Below, piece by piece: positions 1-7,672 of a stretch of 16,945 nt of DNA; position 1 is the stretch's first letter; each line of letters begins with the position of its first letter. Below the pieces are notes generated by a model. That model worked only from the letters and a program-made list of their open reading frames with translations. It ran no database searches and had not been told where the DNA came from. This stretch comes from CADDYX01 sp045809945 (GTDB lineage Bacteria > Verrucomicrobiota > Verrucomicrobiia > Chthoniobacterales > UBA10450): positions 1 to 16,945 of the forward strand of contig JBJMWW010000019.1 in NCBI GenBank assembly GCA_045809945.1, given 5' to 3'. The position numbers were made by a program, and so were the translations under genes.

Positions 1-135
1 AAAGTCGATCCCCTCGATCCGACAATTTACTTCGTGGTCGCGGGACTGCTCACGCTCGTCGCGGCGGCTTCGTGTTTCGTGCCGGCGCGCCGTGCCACGC
101 GGGTCGATCCGATGGTCGCGCTGCGTTACGAGTGA
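1..135 (+). CDS. ADOP-family MacB/FtsX-like permease, C-terminal fragment
   Basis: Only the last 44 residues are visible; the gene begins before the window. The fragment holds one hydrophobic segment (about residues 10-27) followed by the closing motif PARRATRVDPMVALRYE. The same ending, with small changes, closes the two complete permeases at 2765-5227 and 5273-7672. This ending is typical of acidobacterial duplicated orphan permeases, integral inner-membrane proteins with two MacB-periplasmic-core plus FtsX units and no fused ATPase. The stop TGA is at 133-135, and the next gene starts 15 bases on, so co-transcription is likely. The assignment rests on the C-terminal motif and the paralogues nearby; substrate and role are unknown. 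Confidence 0.85.
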   Translation, partial: KVDPLDPTIYFVVAGLLTLVAAASCFVPARRATRVDPMVALRYE

Positions 136-150
136 TCCGCGCGGGGTGAG

Positions 151-612
151 ATGAACGTTTCACTCACCGTTAACGACGCGCGCAAGAATGTGGATGTCGA
201 TGACGACATGCCGCTCGTCTGGATTTTGCGCGACTCGTTAGGCCTGACCGGGACGAAGTTTGGTTGCGGCGTGGGCGTTTGCGGTTCGTGCACGGTGCTG
301 GAAAACGGGAAGGCGGTTCGTTCCTGCCAAATTTCCGCGCGCGAAGCAAACGAGCGCACCTTCACGACAATCGAAGGCTTGTCGAAAGATGGAAATCATC
401 CGTGTCAGCGCGCCTGGTTGGAAGGGGACGTCGCGCAATGCGGTTACTGCCAGCCGGGAATGATCATGAACGCGTGCGCGTTGCTCCGTGAAAATCCGAA
501 CCCGACTGATGAAGCGATCGACACGGTGATGTCGGAGTCGGTCTGCCGTTGCGGCACTTACCCGCGTATGCGCAAAGCAATCAAACGCGCCGCGGAATTG
601 ATGAAGCCATGA
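151..612 (+). CDS. [2Fe-2S]-binding small subunit of an IorAB-type molybdenum hydroxylase
   Basis: The 153-residue protein has the full family length and both iron-sulfur sites of the xanthine oxidase family. The plant-ferredoxin-type cluster ligands are C39, C44, C47 (GCGVGVCGSC) and C59. The second cluster, in the helical C-terminal half, has C97 and C100 (QCGYCQPGM) and C132 and C134 (CRCGTY). The family passes electrons from the molybdenum site on the large subunit to an external acceptor. In IorA-type enzymes (isoquinoline 1-oxidoreductase, aldehyde oxidases) no FAD subunit is needed, and none is seen here. Its stop overlaps the start of the large subunit in ATGA (609-612), a translational-coupling arrangement. 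It has no signal peptide, so if exported it would travel folded with its Tat-bearing partner. Substrate cannot be told from sequence. One copy of the CTCGTTAGG word lies over codons 28-31. Confidence 0.93.
   Translation: MNVSLTVNDARKNVDVDDDMPLVWILRDSLGLTGTKFGCGVGVCGSCTVLENGKAVRSCQISAREANERTFTTIEGLSKDGNHPCQRAWLEGDVAQCGYCQPGMIMNACALLRENPNPTDEAIDTVMSESVCRCGTYPRMRKAIKRAAELMKP
234..242 (+). repeat. CTCGTTAGG word, copy 1
   Basis: Exact copy inside the iorA-like gene, read as (ga)C TCG TTA GG(c), coding S29-L30-G31. This codon phase is used by no other copy. TTA is a rare leucine codon in this GC-rich gene. Confidence 0.6.
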
Positions 613-2375
613 TGACTTCGCGGCGCGCTTTCCTGAAAACCACCGCCCTCGGCGGCGCATCACTCATCGTTGGTTTCGATTGCGCGCGAATTTATGCAGC
701 CGGGTTACCTAACGAGTTCAAGCCGAACGGCTGGGTGAAAATCGATCCTGATGGCACCGTTTGGTTGACGATAGGTAAATCGGAAATGGGGCAGGGAGTG
801 CGGACCGCCCTCGCCATGATGTTGGCGGAGGAACTGGATGCCGATTGGTCTCGGATCAAACTTACGCAGGCAAAACCCGGTCCGGCGCCGTACGATGATC
901 TCGGCACCGGCGGCAGTGGAAGTATGGAAGATGGCTGGGCCATGTTGCGTCAGGCCGGTGCGGCTGCGCGGCAGATGTTGCTCACGGCAGCAGCGAATCG
1001 CTGGAAGGTTTCGCCTAGCGAGTGCAAAACAGAACGCGGCGCAGTTCTGCACCCCGTCAAAGGCCGGCTGGGATTTGGTTCGCTCATTTCGGATGCAGCG
1101 AAACTGCAAGTTCCGAAAGATGCCAAACCAAAGGCGCAAGCCGATTACAAGGTTATCGGGCAACCCACCGCGCGAATCGATGGTCGCGATATTGTGACTG
1201 GCCGTGCGCACTACGGCATCGACACCAAGATTCCGGGAATGCTCTACGTTTCGGTCGAGCGTCCGCCATTTGCCGGTGCGAGCCCGGCGAAGATGGAGGA
1301 AGAAACAGCGCGCGCGGTCAAAGGTGTGCGTTCGATTTTGCGCGGCGACTTCGGCATCGCGGTCGCGGCGCAGAATACCTGGGCTGCGATCAAGGGTCGG
1401 AATGCGTTGTCCGTGAAGTGGAGTGAACCGCCGGTGGATGCCTTCGATTCACACCAGCACGCGATGAGATTGGAAGCGGCCGCGCATGAGCGCGGAAATA
1501 TAACCCGGCACGAACAGGCATCGGCGGACACAGCGCCGGTCGCGCGTACGATCAGCGCGCTTTACTCATATCCGTTCTACGCGCACGCGCCCGTGGAGAC
1601 GATGAACTGCGTCGCACATGTCGAAGGCGATCGCTGCACGCTTTGGGTGCCGACGCAGGCGCCGAACGGCGTGCAGAAACGCGTCGCCGAATCGCTCGGC
1701 ACGACGCCCGACAAAGTGGAAGTCAACGTGACCTTGATCGGCGGGGGATTCGGCCGACGGCTCGCGGCGGATTACGCGATTGAAGCGGCCGCAATTTCCC
1801 GCGTAGCCAAAGCGCCCGTGCAAGTGCTTTGGTCGCGCCCGGACGACATGAAGCACGGACATTTCCAGGCGGCCTCCGCGCATTACCTCGCCGCCGGTTT
1901 GGACTCATCAGGCAACGTCGTTTCCTGGAAACACACCAAGGCTGGCTCGTTTCACAATATTTCCGCGCTGGATCCAGAATCGCAACGTAACGAAGGCTGG
2001 TATCGCGGCTGGTCGTGGGGCGCTTACGATGTGCCATACAACATTCCGGCGATCGACACCGCTTATGTGCCGGTCGATTTGCCGGTGAAACACGGGCCGT
2101 GGCGCGCGGTCTTCGCCCCCTCGAGTGTTTTTGCGCGCGAATCTTTTATCGACGAGCTCGCGCATGAACGCCGCGCTGATCCGCTCGCCTTTCGTCGCGA
2201 ACTATTGGAAGGGCCCGACACATTTAAGATCGGCCGCGACACCTACGATCGGCGCCGTCTGCGCCGCGTGCTGGAAGTCGTGCGCGAGAAGTCCGGCTGG
2301 GGTGAAGACGTGGCCAAGCCGCGCGGCCGCGGCGTTGCGTGCAACATCTATGATGGCCGGACCCACATTGCGTAG
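609..2375 (+). CDS. IorB-type molybdopterin-binding large subunit, N-terminal part (frameshifted gene)
   Basis: This is the large catalytic subunit of a xanthine-oxidase-family molybdenum hydroxylase. The chosen start is ATG 609, which overlaps the preceding stop (ATGA) and puts a twin-arginine motif (TSRRAFLK) at residues 3-10, followed by a hydrophobic stretch ending near the AAG at about residue 32. An upstream ATG at 549 would bury the Tat signal 20 residues in. Cofactor-binding stretches visible include GKSEMGQGVRTALAMML, GTGGSGSMEDGW and GGGFGRR. The frame stops at TAG 2373-2375, just after the sequence GRTHIA. Homologues continue here for about 130 more residues, and that missing part is read in another frame from about 2372. 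The 588-residue fragment lacks the catalytic glutamate, so on its own it should be inactive. With one base restored, the protein would be about 717 residues, normal for IorB. Confidence 0.9.
   Translation: MMTSRRAFLKTTALGGASLIVGFDCARIYAAGLPNEFKPNGWVKIDPDGTVWLTIGKSEMGQGVRTALAMMLAEELDADWSRIKLTQAKPGPAPYDDLGTGGSGSMEDGWAMLRQAGAAARQMLLTAAANRWKVSPSECKTERGAVLHPVKGRLGFGSLISDAAKLQVPKDAKPKAQADYKVIGQPTARIDGRDIVTGRAHYGIDTKIPGMLYVSVERPPFAGASPAKMEEETARAVKGVRSILRGDFGIAVAAQNTWAAIKGRNALSVKWSEPPVDAFDSHQHAMRLEAAAHERGNITRHEQASADTAPVARTISALYSYPFYAHAPVETMNCVAHVEGDRCTLWVPTQAPNGVQKRVAESLGTTPDKVEVNVTLIGGGFGRRLAADYAIEAAAISRVAKAPVQVLWSRPDDMKHGHFQAASAHYLAAGLDSSGNVVSWKHTKAGSFHNISALDPESQRNEGWYRGWSWGAYDVPYNIPAIDTAYVPVDLPVKHGPWRAVFAPSSVFARESFIDELAHERRADPLAFRRELLEGPDTFKIGRDTYDRRRLRRVLEVVREKSGWGEDVAKPRGRGVACNIYDGRTHIA
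708..716 (-). repeat. CTCGTTAGG word, copy 2
   Basis: Exact copy, seen on the plus strand as CCTAACGAG in the iorB-like gene just after the Tat signal. It is read as CCT AAC GAG (Pro-Asn-Glu). It shares a longer match, CCTAACGAGTTCA, with the copy at 3308 in an unrelated gene. Confidence 0.6.
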
Positions 2376-2761
2376 TGGTTGACGTTCACGTTGCGGGAAG
2401 TGGCGAAGTCAAAGTGGAGCGCGTGGTAGCTGCGGTTGATTGCGGATTAATCATCAACCCAGTCGGCGTCGAGCAGCAGGTCGAAGGCGGAATCATCTGG
2501 GGAATCTCTTCCGCGCTCGGCGGGCAGATCACATTCAAGAATGGAAGCGCGCAGCAATCCACGTATGGCGATTTCGCCGTCGCGCGCATGAAGGACGCGC
2601 CCGTAATCGAAGTTCATCTCGTGGGCGCGGATGCGAAAGCGCCATCGGGAATTGGCGAACCGCCCGTGCCGCCGAGCGTTCCGGCGATCGTGAACGCCAT
2701 TTTCGCCGCGACCGGCAAACGCATCCGCACACTTCCCATCAGGCCTGAGGATTTGGCGTAA
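2375..2761 (+). pseudogene. IorB-type large subunit, C-terminal part downstream of the frameshift
   Basis: These 128 residues are the missing C-terminus of the gene at 609-2375, not a separate gene. They begin with VVDVHV, which follows GRTHIA in the family after one intervening residue. They then carry AAVDCGLIINPVGVEQQVEGG (positions about 18-38) and SGIGEPPVPPSVPAIVNA. The glutamate of GIGEP matches the essential catalytic glutamate of xanthine-oxidase-family enzymes. The GTG at 2375 could be scored as a start, but it has no ribosome binding site and lies mid-domain. Restoring one base to the codon between GCG (2370-2372) and GTG (2375-2377) rejoins the frames. Cause: a real deletion or an assembly error. 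No slippery heptamer is present, so programmed frameshifting is unlikely. The stop is 3 bases before the next permease start. Confidence 0.88.
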
Positions 2762-2764
2762 CGA

Positions 2765-5227
2765 ATGATCTCCGATCTCAAATACGCCTGGCGGATGTTG
2801 ATGAAGACGCCGCTCTTCACCGCCATCGCGATCGCCACGCTCGCCCTCGGCATAGGTGCGAACAGTGCGATCTTCAGTGTGGTGAACACGGTCTTGCTGC
2901 GGCCGTTGCCTCTCAACGCGCCCGAACAGCTTGTCTTTCTTGAGGAGACCAAAGAATTCCCGCCGGGATTTTACGGCTCCGTCTCTGCGGGAAATCTGCG
3001 CGACTGGCGCGAGCAGAACACGACTTTCGAAAGCATTTGCGCCTATCAATACGCGAGCTTCGCCTTCCAGGATCGCGACACGCCTGAGCGAATTTCCGGT
3101 GCCGCTGTTTCCGCGAATTACTTCAGCACGCTCGGCGCGCGTCCGCTGCTCGGTCGCACGTTTCTGGAAAACGAGGATCAACCAGGCGCCGGCGATCCGG
3201 TCGTGCTGAGCGAACGGCTGTGGCGCACGCGTTTCGCGTCTGATCCGGAAATCATCGGTCGCGAAATCTCGCTGGATGGCCGCGCCTTCACGGCCGTGGG
3301 CGTGATGCCTAACGAGTTCAGGTTTCCCACGTCGCGCATTGATGTTTGGGTACCGCTCGTCATCACGCCGGAACAAATCGGCGATCGCGGCAATCATTAT
3401 CTCCGCGTGATCGGACGTATGCGGCCCGGCATTTCAATCGCGCAAGCGACCGCGAACTTGAAAGTGGTCGCGCAAAACATCGCGCAGAAGTTTCCCGACG
3501 AACAACGCGGCCGGAGCGTGAGGCTGGAGGGGTTGCACGAAGCATGGACGCGCACCAGCCGCACGTCACTTTTGGTTTTGCTCGGCAGCGTGGCCTGCGT
3601 GCTCCTGATCGCGAGCGCGAATATTGCCAGTCTCCTACTCGCGCGGATGGCCGGACGACAACGTGAAATCGCGCTACGTCTCGCGCTGGGTGCGAATCGT
3701 CGGCGACTCGTTAGGCAATTTCTCACCGAAAGTTTGCTGCTCTCTTCCCTCGGCGGTGTTGCCGGAATCGTAACGGCGATGTGGGGTATTCATCTGCTCG
3801 TCGCGCTGCTCGGCGGTCAGGCTCCAGGCGTCGTTTTCGTAAATGAATCGATCGTGCCCGGAATGAACGCGGTGCGTTTGGATGGAGCGGTGCTGGCCTT
3901 CACAGCCGTGCTCGCGGTGCTCGTCGGGATCGGCTGTGGTCTCGCCCCGGCGCGACAGTGCGTCGGTCATTCCGCCGCGGATTTGCAGACGGCGTTGCAT
4001 GGGCACACCGCGGTTGCGGGTGCGAATCGTCTCCGCTCGCTGCTCGTGATCGGTGAGATGGCGCTCGCCGTCATCTTGCTCGCGGGCGCGGGACTTTTGC
4101 TGCGCAGTTTTGTGCAACTGCAACAGACCAGCTCCGGTCTCCTTGCGCCGGAACAAGTGCTGACCGCGCGCGTGGCGTTGCCGCCGGAACGTTATCCCAC
4201 GAATCCAGCGATCGTGAATTTTTATGACCGCGCACTGACGCGAATCGCGGCCGTGCCCGGCGTGCGCAGCGTCGGCGCCATCAATGTCCTTCCGCTCGCG
4301 CAATGGGGAATGAACGGCAACGTCTCGGTCGAAGGTCGCCCGTTTCCGCAGGGGCAGGAACCGATTGTGGAGTTCCGCGCGGTCGCCGGTGATTACTTTG
4401 CAACCGTCGGTGTTCCACTCGTTAGGGGACGTTTGCTCGATGCGCGCGATGCCGCCGGCGGGCCAATTGCGGTGGTCGTTAATCGCGCCTTCGCGCGCCG
4501 CTACAACCAAACCGAGGACGAAATCGTGGGTGGCAAAGCAAAAGTCGGAACCGATCTCGCCTTCACAATCGTTGGCGTAGTCGGCGACGTGCGGCAAAGC
4601 GGTTTGGATCGATCGCCAGCGCCGGAAATGTATTTCTCTGTCGCGCAGGCGCCCGGATCAGCTGGGCCGGGCGGCGACATGATGCAAGGTGCAACGCTCC
4701 TCGTGCGCGCGCAGGGGAGCACGCTCGGTCCGCTGATTGAATCTGTTCGCAACGCGATGCGCGAAGTCGACCCGGGGTTGCCGCTCTTTCGCGTCGAGAC
4801 TTTGCAAAACGTCATCACCGAATCGGTCGCCGATCGTCGATTAAATACCGTCCTGCTCGGCAGCTTCGCCGGCGTCGCGCTCGGACTGGCCGCCCTCGGA
4901 CTTTACGGCGTCGTTTCCTACGCAGTCACGCAACGCACGCGCGAACTCGGTGTCCGCCTCGCCCTTGGCGCGCAACGCAGCGATCTCTTTCGTCTCGTCG
5001 TCGGTGGCGGAATGAAGCTGGCGGCGGTCGGGTTGCTGGCCGGATTACTAGGCGCGTTCGGCCTAACGAGACTAATGGCCAGCCTGCTCTACGGAGTCGG
5101 CACGAGTGATCCGCTCACCTACGCCATGGTCATCCTCACGCTCGCCGTCGTCGCTTTCCTCGCCAATTACCTGCCCGCACGTCGCGCTACCAGAGTCAAT
5201 CCGATGGTAGCGCTGCGTTACGAATGA
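2765..5227 (+). CDS. ADOP-family permease, two MacB-core/FtsX units (first complete copy)
   Basis: The 820-residue inner-membrane protein has the duplicated architecture of acidobacterial orphan permeases. A membrane segment at about 18-42 (motif LALGIGANSAIFSVV) is followed by a periplasmic MacB-type core to about 250. FtsX-type segments lie near 268-292, 325-350 and 373-395. A second unit has a segment near 427-447, a core to about 680, and segments near 695-720, 745-775 and 785-805. It ends in PARRATRVNPMVALRYE, like its neighbours. Relatives such as MacB couple ATP hydrolysis to export of peptides or macrolides or to mechanical work, but no ATPase is fused or encoded nearby. It starts 3 bases after the iorB-like stop, so it is probably in the same transcript. 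It is the richest carrier of the CTCGTTAGG word, with four copies. Substrate is unknown. Confidence 0.94.
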   Translation: MISDLKYAWRMLMKTPLFTAIAIATLALGIGANSAIFSVVNTVLLRPLPLNAPEQLVFLEETKEFPPGFYGSVSAGNLRDWREQNTTFESICAYQYASFAFQDRDTPERISGAAVSANYFSTLGARPLLGRTFLENEDQPGAGDPVVLSERLWRTRFASDPEIIGREISLDGRAFTAVGVMPNEFRFPTSRIDVWVPLVITPEQIGDRGNHYLRVIGRMRPGISIAQATANLKVVAQNIAQKFPDEQRGRSVRLEGLHEAWTRTSRTSLLVLLGSVACVLLIASANIASLLLARMAGRQREIALRLALGANRRRLVRQFLTESLLLSSLGGVAGIVTAMWGIHLLVALLGGQAPGVVFVNESIVPGMNAVRLDGAVLAFTAVLAVLVGIGCGLAPARQCVGHSAADLQTALHGHTAVAGANRLRSLLVIGEMALAVILLAGAGLLLRSFVQLQQTSSGLLAPEQVLTARVALPPERYPTNPAIVNFYDRALTRIAAVPGVRSVGAINVLPLAQWGMNGNVSVEGRPFPQGQEPIVEFRAVAGDYFATVGVPLVRGRLLDARDAAGGPIAVVVNRAFARRYNQTEDEIVGGKAKVGTDLAFTIVGVVGDVRQSGLDRSPAPEMYFSVAQAPGSAGPGGDMMQGATLLVRAQGSTLGPLIESVRNAMREVDPGLPLFRVETLQNVITESVADRRLNTVLLGSFAGVALGLAALGLYGVVSYAVTQRTRELGVRLALGAQRSDLFRLVVGGGMKLAAVGLLAGLLGAFGLTRLMASLLYGVGTSDPLTYAMVILTLAVVAFLANYLPARRATRVNPMVALRYE
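3308..3316 (-). repeat. CTCGTTAGG word, copy 3
   Basis: Exact copy, CCTAACGAG on the plus strand, coding P182-N183-E184 of the first complete permease. The paralogue has Pro-Arg-Gly at the matching MP--F-FP site and lacks the word. Confidence 0.6.
3707..3715 (+). repeat. CTCGTTAGG word, copy 4
   Basis: Exact copy read as CTC GTT AGG, coding L315-V316-R317. The paralogue keeps Ile-Val-Arg here but spells it ATT GTT CGC, so the arginine is conserved while the rare AGG codon and the word are not. Confidence 0.6.
4418..4426 (+). repeat. CTCGTTAGG word, copy 5
   Basis: Exact copy read as CTC GTT AGG, coding L552-V553-R554 in the second periplasmic core. The paralogue has Leu-Leu-Ala at the aligned position, spelled TTG CTC GCC. 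Confidence 0.6.
5062..5070 (-). repeat. CTCGTTAGG word, copy 6
   Basis: Exact copy, CCTAACGAG on the plus strand, read as (gg)C CTA ACG AG(a) over G766 to R769. The paralogue encodes the identical Leu-Thr-Arg-Leu-Met as CTG ACG AGG CTG ATG. The first permease uses CTA ACG AGA CTA ATG, so it forms the word through rare synonymous codons. Confidence 0.65.
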
Positions 5228-5272
5228 TCCTGCGTCAATTGACCTAACGAATGCCTAACGAGTAGTTTATTT
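5228..5272 (+). promoter_or_regulatory. Intergenic gap with two CCTAACGA repeats 11 bases apart
   Basis: This 45-base gap separates the two complete permeases and is the longest gap in the operon. It holds CCTAACGAA at 5243-5251 and CCTAACGAG at 5254-5262, direct repeats with an 11-base period, about one helical turn. The 8-base palindrome TCAATTGA at 5235-5242 lies just upstream. The following stretch is AT-rich (AGTAGTTTATTT), with no clear Shine-Dalgarno sequence before ATG 5273. Direct repeats at 10-11 bases are a usual layout for response-regulator sites, so an internal promoter or operator is possible. It may equally be two more copies of the dispersed word. Confidence 0.4.
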
Positions 5273-7672
5273 ATGATCGCCGATTTCAAATACGCATTTC
5301 GAAGTCTGTTCAAGACTCCTGCATTCACCATCATCGCAGTGCTCACGCTCGCGCTTGGGATTGGCGCTAACAGCGCGATCTTCAGCGTGATCGATGCGGT
5401 GCTCCTCCGACCGTTACCATTCCCGAAGCCGCATGAACTCATCTCGGTCTGGAGCAAGGTGCCGAACGAGTCGGATCGCGAAACTGACTCGTATCCTGAT
5501 TACGTCGATTTGCGCGATCAGTCGCAATCACTCGACAGTCTGACCGCCTACACGCAGGCGGCGACCGTGATCGGCACCGGCAATGACACGCATGAGATGT
5601 CTGGTGTTGCGATTACGTCGGACGTGTTCCGCGTCACCGGAGTGCAACCGTTTCTTGGCCGCGCTTTTACTCGCGAGGAAGACACAGGCGATTCACGCGT
5701 CGTCGTTCTTACCCACGCGGCCTGGCAACGGTACTTCAACAGTGACCGCAACATCATCGGACGCCAGGTGCTGCTTTCGTTGCGGCCCTACACCGTGATT
5801 GGCGTGATGCCGCGAGGTTTTCAATTTCCGATCGGAGTAACCAGCGAGTATTTGCAACCGCTCGGCCCGGTCGTTCCCGACGCGCTTAAGAACCGCGGCT
5901 CGCATTTTCTGCGAATGGTCGGCCGACTGAAAGCTGGTGTGACCGCGCGCCAGGCGAGCGCGGAGTTGACTGGAATCGCCAGCCGATTGGAACAGCAGTA
6001 TCGCGACACGAACAATCACCGCTCCAACTACGCCTTGTCGCTGCACGACGACCTGGTCGGCGACGTGCGTCCCGCCTTGCTTACAATCGTGGCGGCGGTT
6101 GCCGCCGTCCTGCTCATCGCATGCGCCAACATCGCCAATCTCCTGCTTGCGCGAGCCACTGCGCGCCGGCGCGAGATCGCGATCCGCGCTGCCCTCGGCG
6201 CGGGACGAATGCGCATTGTTCGCCAATTGCTCGCCGAAGGGTTCGTTCTCGCATTGGGCGGCGCGCTAGCCGGGCTGTTGCTCGCCGGATGGGGTGTCGA
6301 TTTGCTGCGCGTGCTGAACCCGCACGACGTGCCGCGTCTCGACGAAGTGCGAATCAACGGTGCCGTCATCGTATTCACGGTGATTGCCGCGGCGGTGAGC
6401 ACGCTGCTCTTCGCACTTGTGCCGGCCCTGCAGCTTTCCCGCCCGAACGTGAGCGAATCGCTTCAGGAAGGAAATCGTGGCGGCGTCGGGCCGGAATCGC
6501 AGCGTATCCGCCGTCTGCTTATCATCGGCCAGGTCGCGCTCTCGATGTTGTTGCTCGCTGGAGCCGGTCTGTTGATCAAGAGTTTTGGCAACCTGCGCGC
6601 GACCAATCCCGGCTTCGATCCTTCGCGTGTGCTAACGGTGGAAATCACGCTGCCCCGTACGAAGTATTCCGACGCCGCTAATCAGCGACAGTTCTTCGAT
6701 CGACTCATGCCCAAGCTGCAGACGCTGCCCGGCGTGCAATCGGTCGGTGGCGCGACGCCGCTCCCGTTTTCCGATAACGATCGCGCCTCTTCCTTCTGGA
6801 TTACGGGCCGGCCTGAACCGGGTCCCGGTAATCACCCGAACGCATCGCATCTCACCGTCACGTCCGATTATTTTCGGACCGTCCGGATCCCGTTGCTCGC
6901 CGGCCGCACATTCAATTCGCATGACACTGCCGAGTCGGCGCCGGTTGTGATGGTGAACGAAGAATTCGCGCGGAAATGGTTTCCGAACGGCGACGCGGTT
7001 GGCCAGCACATTAAGCTCGACCGCGACATCCGGCCCGTTCTCGAAATTGTCGGCGTCGTCCGGGGGACACGGCACGAGTCGCTCGCCATTCCGCCGATCC
7101 CTGAATTCTACGTTGCTGCGACGCAGGAACCTGAGCGCCGAATGAACATTGTTTTGCGCTCCGACGCGCCGACTGGGCTCGACGCGGCGGTGCGCCGCGC
7201 CGCGAAGGAGGTCGATGGCGACATCTACGTGCCGCAGTTACAGCGATTCGAGCATTTGATCGGCGAAACCCTCGCCCAGCCGCGATTCAACATGTTGTTG
7301 CTGGGCGTCTTTGCGACGGTCGCACTGCTGCTCGCGGCGATCGGAATCTATGGTGTGATCGCCTACACAGTCGTGCAACGAACAAGAGAAATTGGCATTC
7401 GCATGGCACTCGGCGCTCAGCGGACCGACATGCTCGGTATGATCCTCCGCCAGAGCTTCAGCGTCGTCGCCATTGGCTTGATCGCGGGCGTCGTCGCGGC
7501 GCTGGTGCTGACGAGGCTGATGCAAAGTCTGCTCTACGGCGTGAGCGCTCACGATTTCTCGATCTACGCGGGAGTGCTGTTCCTGCTCAGTTTCGCCGCG
7601 CTGCTCGCGAGTTATTTTCCCGCGCGCCGCGCCATGCGAGTCGATCCGATCGTCGCACTGCGTTACGAGTGA
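5273..7672 (+). CDS. ADOP-family permease, two MacB-core/FtsX units (second complete copy)
   Basis: This 799-residue paralogue of the gene at 2765-5227 has the same order of segments. An N-terminal membrane helix at about 18-42 (LALGIGANSAIFSVI) is followed by a periplasmic core. FtsX segments lie near 268-292, 323-345 and 363-385. A second helix lies near 415-435, then a second core and three C-terminal helices. It ends in PARRAMRVDPIVALRYE. The conserved N-terminus (Met, then D-KYA-R--KTP-FT) supports ATG 5273, even though its ribosome binding site is poor. The product should sit in the inner membrane, and no ATPase partner is visible. Unlike the preceding genes it carries no copy of the CTCGTTAGG word. 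Its stop overlaps a possible GTG start of the next gene (GTGA, 7669-7672). Confidence 0.94.
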   Translation: MIADFKYAFRSLFKTPAFTIIAVLTLALGIGANSAIFSVIDAVLLRPLPFPKPHELISVWSKVPNESDRETDSYPDYVDLRDQSQSLDSLTAYTQAATVIGTGNDTHEMSGVAITSDVFRVTGVQPFLGRAFTREEDTGDSRVVVLTHAAWQRYFNSDRNIIGRQVLLSLRPYTVIGVMPRGFQFPIGVTSEYLQPLGPVVPDALKNRGSHFLRMVGRLKAGVTARQASAELTGIASRLEQQYRDTNNHRSNYALSLHDDLVGDVRPALLTIVAAVAAVLLIACANIANLLLARATARRREIAIRAALGAGRMRIVRQLLAEGFVLALGGALAGLLLAGWGVDLLRVLNPHDVPRLDEVRINGAVIVFTVIAAAVSTLLFALVPALQLSRPNVSESLQEGNRGGVGPESQRIRRLLIIGQVALSMLLLAGAGLLIKSFGNLRATNPGFDPSRVLTVEITLPRTKYSDAANQRQFFDRLMPKLQTLPGVQSVGGATPLPFSDNDRASSFWITGRPEPGPGNHPNASHLTVTSDYFRTVRIPLLAGRTFNSHDTAESAPVVMVNEEFARKWFPNGDAVGQHIKLDRDIRPVLEIVGVVRGTRHESLAIPPIPEFYVAATQEPERRMNIVLRSDAPTGLDAAVRRAAKEVDGDIYVPQLQRFEHLIGETLAQPRFNMLLLGVFATVALLLAAIGIYGVIAYTVVQRTREIGIRMALGAQRTDMLGMILRQSFSVVAIGLIAGVVAALVLTRLMQSLLYGVSAHDFSIYAGVLFLLSFAALLASYFPARRAMRVDPIVALRYE

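Noticed and set aside
549..608. Upstream ATG at 549 as start of the molybdopterin subunit
   Set aside because: It would add 20 residues before the twin-arginine signal and overlap the small-subunit gene by over 60 bases. ATG 609 gives an ATGA overlap and an N-terminal Tat motif.
2447..4597. Minus-strand open frames of 316 and 307 codons (2447-3397, 3674-4597)
   Set aside because: Both lie opposite a well-conserved permease and the iorB C-terminus, have no recognisable domains, and show composition typical of antisense reading.
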